DNA of 64,000 nucleotides from the NCBI GenBank assembly GCA_038230515.1, contig JBBRND010000010.1:57676-121675 (forward strand). Direction: 5' to 3'. Positions 59,501 to 64,000 of the stretch are shown in pieces; positions within the stretch are counted from its first letter, which is position 1; every line of letters begins with the position of its first letter. Made by a program: the position numbers and the translations under genes. Below the pieces are notes generated by a model. It worked only from the letters and a program-made list of their open reading frames with translations. It was not told the DNA's origin and did no database searches. Source of the stretch: JAPLDB01 sp038230515 (GTDB lineage: Bacteria; Bacteroidota; Bacteroidia; AKYH767-A; 2013-40CM-41-45).

Positions 59501-59920
59501 GCAGATGGCGTAGATGAGGTTGTTGCTGATTGAGTTTTTATTTTTTTCATCGTGCAGGTATCGCGTAAAACTTCCGTTGGTGCGGTTGTAAATATTGAGT
59601 CCGTTGTCCGTGCCGATAAGAAGATTTTTGCGGCTGTCTTCAAAAATGCAGCGGATGATGTTGTTGGAAAGCGAAGTGGAATCAGAAGGAGCAGATTTGT
59701 AAGTATCAAAAATGTAGCCGTCATATTTATTCAATCCATCCTCTGTACCGAACCACATGAAACCCTGGCTGTCCATAAAGCTGCAATACACGGTGGAGTT
59801 ACTCAAGCCCTTATCAGTGCCCAACCTTCCAAAGCGGAGCGATGTGGAAAGCGATTGCGCCCGGGCTGCAGAAGCAACCAGAAGAAAAAAGAAAAATAAT
59901 AATTTAATTCTTCGCAACAT
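56558..59920 (-). CDS. Two-component-regulator propeller sensor histidine kinase
   Basis: A 1120-residue sensor kinase. MLRRIKLLFFFFLLVASAAR is the signal. About fourteen propeller repeats (residues 25-700) carry the marks IRCIFEDSRKNLLIGTDNGL, VWVGTNEGLNSFDPTTGKF, LWIGTLNEGLNKYDPSTKTF, forming two seven-bladed propellers in the periplasm. A Y_Y_Y domain (about 740-815) has LDKDWHYIGTRHYTAYTNL. A membrane helix (WFMTISALTVAFIIFGYIQY) leads to a coiled coil and HisKA (AGIAHEIQNPLNFVNNFSES) and HATPase (IAIRDNGKGIPQDIKDKIF, GQGTGLGLSISYDI). No receiver or AraC domain is fused. It lies 6 bp after the MORN gene. Confidence 0.93.
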   Translation of the reverse strand: MLRRIKLLFFFFLLVASAARAQSLSTSLRFGRLGTDKGLSNSTVYCSFMDSQGFMWFGTEDGLNKYDGYIFDTYKSAPSDSTSLSNNIIRCIFEDSRKNLLIGTDNGLNIYNRTNGSFTRYLHDEKNKNSISNNLIYAICEDHAGTVWVGTNEGLNSFDPTTGKFSTFDDILSKTILLSSNFVSALYADNSGKLWIGTAKAGVNVYDINTKKLEVLNHENGNSNSLSEDEVNCLYEDKSGNIWIGTLNEGLNKYDPSTKTFSHFTKESTNELLGSNSIFAVDADQSGMMWIATVGGGLTTLDPASVKMQHYVYDAQNLNSISSNKIWNVFEDHAGTLWFATSNGVSSYNRSVNKFVTYKFTEASDEGANNNVYSIYEDNEGNAWCGILGSNGLKIFDRRTGRFAPEKLPKITEPVLLEKNIYCITEDDNHLLWIGTEDGLVSLEKKSGKATVYRNNPGNPASLSDNSIRSIAKDKGSILWIGTSGGLNKFDSRTGTFTSFRNNPADASSLSSDVIMNVTLDSDGSVWMATYGGGVCIYNPATSKFTTYKNDPATPQSISSSFVHCIHKDAKGVYWIGTYGGGLNAFDKSTGIFTSYTENAGLPNNIVNGILEDEKGNLWISTNNGICKFSTHTKDVRDAVLTSRTYKQEDGLQNKFNENACYKGNDGWLYFGGSGGLNVYNPDNIKDNTFSPPIVITRFYLFEKPQRMDTLISSNKTLLLTYNQNSFSFEYAALNYLFPEKNRYAYMMDGLDKDWHYIGTRHYTAYTNLDPGTYTFHIKACNNDGYWNEEGLAIQITITPPFWKTWWFMTISALTVAFIIFGYIQYRTRVLRKQTVVLEEKVTQRTQELSEKNNELTTAMNNLSSTQDQLIQSEKMASLGQLTAGIAHEIQNPLNFVNNFSESSIEMIEEAEVATDEGEKKELLNDVKQNLTKVVHHGKRADSIVKGMLMHSRTGVSEKQITDINKLLEEFIDLAYHGMRAKDSGFNCTFEKDLAPNLPKVKIIPQDVSRVILNIFNNAFYAIEERKKMNEPGYKRTVKVRTFLSGNKVMIAIRDNGKGIPQDIKDKIFQPFFTTKPTGQGTGLGLSISYDIITKGHGGELRVDSKSGEFTEFIIELQRV

Positions 59921-59926
59921 AATTTC

Positions 59927-61090
59927 TCAATAAATAATTCCCGTGCCTTTGCACCTACTGCAGGTTACTGATCCCGCAGTGCGCACCACTTCGCTGATGG
60001 TATAAGTAGCAAAATTACGCGGACCCAATCCGTTGCTGATGTCTTTTGTAACGGTTTTATTTTTCCTGATTTCCGCTTGCGACATTTTTCCGTGACCCAG
60101 ACACAACGGACAAATCTGCCCGGTGTTATCAGTGGTACTCTTTGCAACTATCTTCGGCTCTTTGTGTGCTTCCGAGACAACCGGTTTTTCATTCAGCACG
60201 TTTTCACTCACTATTTTTCCCATGTCGTATTTGTATTCGGTCACCAAGCCGTCAACTGTAGTGAATTTGCCATAGCCGTGGTTTTCGTTGAAGCGGTAAT
60301 CGCCTCTGTACTGATCTCCGTTTGCGTAATAATAAGAGCCGCATCCGTTAAATGCGCCTGCGAAAAAATCTCCTTCGTAAATATCTCCGGAAGCGTAAAA
60401 GAAAATTCCGTAGCCGTTCTGCACATCATCTTTGAACTCGCCTTCGTACACACTGCCATCTTTCAACGCAAGTGTGCCTTCGCCATCGAAGTTATCCATG
60501 AAAAAATTTCCGGTGTACTTTGTTCCGTCATTGTAAAAGTAAGTGCCGTGTCCGTTCATTTTTCCTTTTGAAAAATTTCCTTCGTAACGATCACCGTTGC
60601 GGGATTGCATGGTGCCGTATCCTTCGGGAAAATCATTTTCATACAATCCTTCATAGCGGCTGTTATCGCTGAAAGTGAATCTGCCCATGCCATGTTTTCG
60701 GTTGTTCATGTACATGCCTTCGTAATGATTTCCGCTGGGATAATCTACCGTTGCATGCCCTTCCATCTTTCCTCCGAAAAAATTTCCGCGATAAACGGTT
60801 CCGTCCTTGTAAGTATAAACACCGGTGCCTTGCATTTTTCCTTTGCTGAAATCTCCCTCGTAAACAGCACCGTTGTGATAATACATTTTGCCTCTGCCTT
60901 CAAAAAGTTCGTTCGCAAAAGTTCCTTCGTAGCGATCGCCTGTGCTGAGTTGAAGAATGCCGTTGCCGGTTTTGCAATCTCCCATTAGGCAGCCGATCTT
61001 CTCTACGTTTTGCGCGTGCGCAGTAAACCCCGCACATGTAATCAGCAGCACTACGGCTTTGCGACACCACAGTATTATCAATTCAATCAT
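59927..61090 (-). CDS. Secreted MORN-repeat protein with CxxCxGxG pairs
   Basis: A 387-residue protein with a signal peptide (AVVLLITCAGFTAHAQ). Ten MORN repeats of 23 residues fill residues 50-285, for example YEGDFSKGKMQGTGVYTYKD and YRGNFFGGKMEGHATVDYP. The tail has two zinc-finger-like pairs, CPLCLGHGKM (about 325) and CSRCKGTGIIY at the end, of the DnaJ CxxCxGxG type. MORN repeats often bind lipids or proteins; the role here is unknown. It is the first gene of a two-gene run with the propeller kinase, so a sensory or envelope-stress role is inferred. Confidence 0.88.
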   Translation of the reverse strand: MIELIILWCRKAVVLLITCAGFTAHAQNVEKIGCLMGDCKTGNGILQLSTGDRYEGTFANELFEGRGKMYYHNGAVYEGDFSKGKMQGTGVYTYKDGTVYRGNFFGGKMEGHATVDYPSGNHYEGMYMNNRKHGMGRFTFSDNSRYEGLYENDFPEGYGTMQSRNGDRYEGNFSKGKMNGHGTYFYNDGTKYTGNFFMDNFDGEGTLALKDGSVYEGEFKDDVQNGYGIFFYASGDIYEGDFFAGAFNGCGSYYYANGDQYRGDYRFNENHGYGKFTTVDGLVTEYKYDMGKIVSENVLNEKPVVSEAHKEPKIVAKSTTDNTGQICPLCLGHGKMSQAEIRKNKTVTKDISNGLGPRNFATYTISEVVRTAGSVTCSRCKGTGIIY

Positions 61091-61218
61091 TTTAGAAGAT
61101 CGGATTTCGGCAACTCACAATAATATTACAAGTAATTGGAATGGCAAAATGGGAATGAAGTTTCAAATCTTTTTTATTCACTACATTAGCTAACTGTTCC
61201 AATAAGAAATCATATTCC

Positions 61219-63708
61219 ATGAAGAAATTATTTTTACTTATTCCGGTTTCCGCACTTGTTTTTAGTTCATGCTCCCGGCATCATCAGCGCGAAAATGAAA
61301 AAGAAGAAACAAGCAAAAGTGATTGGTTTATCAACCAGCGTATTTTCCCATATTCATCTCCTGATTATGCTGCCTACAAAAATTCTGTGCAGCAGTTGAA
61401 AGCGGAGAAGTCAATGATGCGCAGTTCATCGCTGCAGGCATGGCAATATGCAGGGCCTGAAAATCTCGGAGGCAGAGTGGTGGATGTGGAGATGGTTCCG
61501 AATGATTTTAACACGATGTACGTGTGTGCTGCTACAGGTGGCATTTTCAAAACCAGTGATGCAGGAAATTCATGGACTCCTATTTTCGACAGCAATCCTT
61601 CGCTTTCGATTGGTGATCTCGCCATTGCTCCATCTGATTCTAACATTCTTTACTGCGGAACTGGCGAGGCAAATGCAGGTGGTGGTTCGATTACATACGA
61701 TGGTGCAGGAATTTTTAAATCAACAGATGCAGGAGCTACGTGGAATTACAGCGGACTTGATATAACTCGCAACACAGGTCGCATTGCAGTTGATCCTAAA
61801 AATCCTGACCGAGCATTTGCGGCAACGATGGGAGATGTTTTCGGAAACAATCCTGACCGCGGATTGTATCGCACAACGGATGGAGGACTCAACTGGCAGA
61901 ATGTTTTGTTCAGCGATGATTCAACGGGTGCAATTGATGTAGTGATTCATCCGCAGAATACGGATACTGTATTCGCCTGCATGTGGACGCGAATTCGCAG
62001 ACCTGACCGCAGGCAATACGGTGGGCAGGCATCAGGCATTTACAGAAGTTATGACGGTGGAACAACATGGACAAAACTGACGAACGGTATTCCCCCCTAC
62101 TCCCTCGGAAGAATCGGAATTGACATTTCGCAAACAAGTCCGAATATTCTTTACGCAGTGATGAGCGACTCTACAGGAGGCAATTCAGTTATTATGAAGA
62201 CCACTGACTTTGGGGACACATGGACAAACGTGACGAATGGATTTACACCGGCAGCGTACAGTTATTGGTATGGAAGAATAAAAATTGATCCTACTAATTC
62301 TAATGTGGTGTATGCACTTGATTTTAGTTTGTGGAAAACCGTTGATGGCGGCCAAAGCTGGAATGACATTACAAACTTTCATGTTGATCAGCATGAAATT
62401 TTTATTCATCCGCAAAATCCAAACCTGCTTCTGCTTGGTAATGATGGCGGCTTTCATATTTCAAATGATGGCGGTGCATCGTGGACGCTGAATCAAAAAC
62501 TTCCCATCATGCAGTTTTATACTTGCGAGATTGATGAACAAAATCCTGATGTTATTTACGGTGGTGCGCAGGACAATGGCGTGAATACTACTGCAACCGG
62601 TGCTGTGAACGATTGGTATTCCATCTGGGGAGGTGATGGTTTCGGTGTGTTGGTTGATCCTACTAATTCTTCTATGGTGTATGCAGAAAGTCAGTATGCG
62701 GGTTTAAATGTTGGCACCTTTGGTGTTGATCCCTCTGACCGCATAAACTGGAATGCTCCTTTTGTTTTTAATCCGCATAATTCAACTACGCTTTATCTCG
62801 GTACGGATGCGCTTTACAAATCTACTGACCAGGGTGCGGATTGGTTTCCTCTCAGCGGAGACCTCACGAACGGAAGTTTAGCAGTGGCTTACCCGATCAC
62901 CTTTGCAACGCTCACTACCATTGCAGTTGCGCCTACTGATACTAACATTATCTACATCGGAACTGATGATGGAAACATACAGATGACAACCGATGAAGGC
63001 GCTACATGGAATTTAATTTCTTCATCGCTGCCTGTGCGTTGGGTAACGCATGTGGAAGTTGATCCGCGCGATGCAATGAGTGTTTATGCTACGCTTTCCG
63101 GTTATCGCTATCATGAAAACATGAGTCATGTATATCATACTTCTGATGGAGGAAATACATGGACGAACATTGGTTTCAACCTGCCCGATGTGCCCTGCAA
63201 TGACATTGTGCTTGATACTACTTACTCTACGCTCTATCTCGCTACTGACATTGGGGTTTATTATTCCTACATTGGAAGCAATGCATGGCAACTGCTCGGA
63301 AGCGGGTTGCCGCTTGTGCCGGTGTCCGATTTGCGGCTGCATTATCCATCGCATGAATTGCTTGCGGGCACTTATGGGCGATCTATGTACAGGTTCGATC
63401 TGAATATTCTTACTGCGGTTGAACAACCACAACCACATTCGGCATTTTCATTTTCCGTAGTGCAGAATCCGGTGCGCGATTTTCTTTCGCTGAAAATTTA
63501 TTCTGATAAAGCAACTATAGCAACGCTGAGCGTCTATAATGCAACCGGAAAAAATATTTTTGCTGACCGGGAGGTGATGCTGAAAGCGGGGACTGATTTT
63601 ATTGCAACGGATTTTTCTTCCGCATCAATAGCGGATGGAATTTATTTTGCAAAGCTGAATTGCGGAACCGAAACGCAGGTGAGAAAGATTGTTGTTGAGA
63701 AGAACTGA
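61219..63708 (+). CDS. Sortilin/VPS10-like repeat protein with T9SS sorting domain
   Basis: An 829-residue surface protein. MKKLFLLIPVSALVFSSCS suggests a lipoprotein or signal sequence with Cys 18. The body (residues 75-740) is a beta propeller made of BNR/sortilin-type repeats with ASP-box-like motifs GIFKTSDAGNSWTPIF, GIFKSTDAGATWNYSG, LYRTTDGGLNWQNVLF, GGTTWTKLTN and HTSDGGNTWTNIGF. The final 85 residues (FSVVQNPVRDFLSLKI to VRKIVVEKN) are a T9SS sorting domain. This architecture is common in Bacteroidota; some members are called glycosyl hydrolases, but no catalytic residues are evident. It is divergent from the MORN gene. Confidence 0.88.
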   Translation: MKKLFLLIPVSALVFSSCSRHHQRENEKEETSKSDWFINQRIFPYSSPDYAAYKNSVQQLKAEKSMMRSSSLQAWQYAGPENLGGRVVDVEMVPNDFNTMYVCAATGGIFKTSDAGNSWTPIFDSNPSLSIGDLAIAPSDSNILYCGTGEANAGGGSITYDGAGIFKSTDAGATWNYSGLDITRNTGRIAVDPKNPDRAFAATMGDVFGNNPDRGLYRTTDGGLNWQNVLFSDDSTGAIDVVIHPQNTDTVFACMWTRIRRPDRRQYGGQASGIYRSYDGGTTWTKLTNGIPPYSLGRIGIDISQTSPNILYAVMSDSTGGNSVIMKTTDFGDTWTNVTNGFTPAAYSYWYGRIKIDPTNSNVVYALDFSLWKTVDGGQSWNDITNFHVDQHEIFIHPQNPNLLLLGNDGGFHISNDGGASWTLNQKLPIMQFYTCEIDEQNPDVIYGGAQDNGVNTTATGAVNDWYSIWGGDGFGVLVDPTNSSMVYAESQYAGLNVGTFGVDPSDRINWNAPFVFNPHNSTTLYLGTDALYKSTDQGADWFPLSGDLTNGSLAVAYPITFATLTTIAVAPTDTNIIYIGTDDGNIQMTTDEGATWNLISSSLPVRWVTHVEVDPRDAMSVYATLSGYRYHENMSHVYHTSDGGNTWTNIGFNLPDVPCNDIVLDTTYSTLYLATDIGVYYSYIGSNAWQLLGSGLPLVPVSDLRLHYPSHELLAGTYGRSMYRFDLNILTAVEQPQPHSAFSFSVVQNPVRDFLSLKIYSDKATIATLSVYNATGKNIFADREVMLKAGTDFIATDFSSASIADGIYFAKLNCGTETQVRKIVVEKN

Positions 63709-63786
63709 TTTCTCCACCGGCAATCTTCTAAACAAAAACCGCCCGCGATGAGGAGACAGCTTTTGAGAATTTAAAAAGACACGTAT

Positions 63787-64000
63787 TTATTTTGAAACGT
63801 TCTCCGGCTGCAGTTGTGATTTTGCAGAAGCGATGTTTTCGAATGATGGCGCGCAGATACATGTAGTGGCAACTGCTTTGCCGCTCTGGAAACTGAACGG
63901 ACCAAATGTTTTGGCAGCGATGCCGGTGCCGGAGATGGTAATAGTTCTCACTCCTGCAAAGAATGATTTTACGGATACAAAACCATTGTCATCAGTATAA
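63787..64000 (-). CDS. C-terminal part of an unrecognised protein
   Basis: A minus-strand frame enters from the right edge and ends at TAA 63787-63789. It gives 70 residues: YTDDNGFVSVKSFFAGVRTI, TISGTGIAAKTFGPFSFQSG, then KAVATTCICAPSFENIASAK and SQLQPENVSK. The strand-turn pattern resembles a carboxypeptidase-regulatory-like or other beta-sandwich ending. The start lies outside the window. No function is assigned. The 78 bp between it and the preceding gene show nothing notable. Confidence 0.6.
   Translation of the reverse strand, partial: YTDDNGFVSVKSFFAGVRTITISGTGIAAKTFGPFSFQSGKAVATTCICAPSFENIASAKSQLQPENVSK

Overview
The window looks like a chromosomal segment of a Bacteroidota bacterium, probably from the Chitinophagales/Sphingobacteriales side. 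The evidence is: several secreted proteins with C-terminal type IX secretion (T9SS) sorting domains; Bacteroidota-type promoters (TTTG-N19-TAnnTTTG is clear before rplM); A-rich rather than Shine-Dalgarno-like leaders; separate nuoC and nuoD; an isolated atpD-atpC pair; and a two-component-regulator beta-propeller kinase. No rRNA, tRNA, CRISPR array, prophage or intact insertion sequence was seen.

Layout. 1-653: the start of an unrecognised gene (minus), preceded by a 42-bp tandem array. 1.1-9.4 kb (minus): a LytTR regulator and a surface-glycan cluster (acyltransferase 3, polytopic membrane protein, AlgJ/AlgX-like protein, MBOAT O-acetyltransferase, lipoprotein, STELLO-like and GT2 glycosyltransferases). 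9.5-14.8 kb (plus): complex I genes nuoABCD, then a decayed four-helix-bundle gene between inverted phrase repeats, then nuoHIJK; nuoEFG and nuoLMN are absent here. 14.9-17.6 kb: rplM-rpsI-rpsB-tsf. 17.8-18.8 kb: a fibronectin-III-like gene with a second 42-bp array. 18.9-28.9 kb: envelope proteins, OmpA lipoprotein, TerB-like protein, secreted M14 carboxypeptidase, dihaem peroxidase, FAD-dependent protein and BadF-type kinase. 29-31.9 kb: 2-oxoacid:ferredoxin oxidoreductase (korB, korA). 32-37.9 kb: degenerate alpha/beta hydrolase, a third array, anti-sigma/ECF sigma pair, pyruvate kinase and M42 peptidase. 38-39.9 kb: atpC and atpD. 40-40.7 kb: a decaying three-gene operon. 40.7-50.3 kb: T9SS repeat protein, cysS, purD, dipeptide epimerase, a 17-residue lysine-rich gene, PAS kinase, methylmalonyl-CoA epimerase. 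51.4-54.7 kb: a REP-like hairpin, a fourth array, then sucA. 54.7-64 kb: alkD-like gene, gpsA, a MORN-protein/propeller-kinase operon, a sortilin-like T9SS protein and the end of one more gene.

How the genes fit together. Central energy metabolism dominates: a peripheral-arm-less complex I operon, ATP synthase beta/epsilon, a ferredoxin-reducing 2-oxoacid oxidoreductase alongside the 2-oxoglutarate dehydrogenase E1, pyruvate kinase, and translation genes. A ferredoxin-fed complex I is an attractive inference but is not shown by the sequence.

The most unusual signal is not a protein. Four intergenic tandem arrays (718-1011, 18492-18764, 33097-33306, 51672-51902) have unrelated sequences but the same underlying phase: 21 bp, or its multiples 42 and 63. 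Two contain alternating inverted arms whose symmetry centres fall every 21 or 10.5 bp, and array 1 shows pairing-preserving changes, including one double change. Arrays 1 and 2 each lie about 60 bp upstream of a short odd gene. A second, separate layer consists of phrase repeats (6-10 bp words repeated sloppily, often as inverted pairs), in many gaps and inside two coding sequences.
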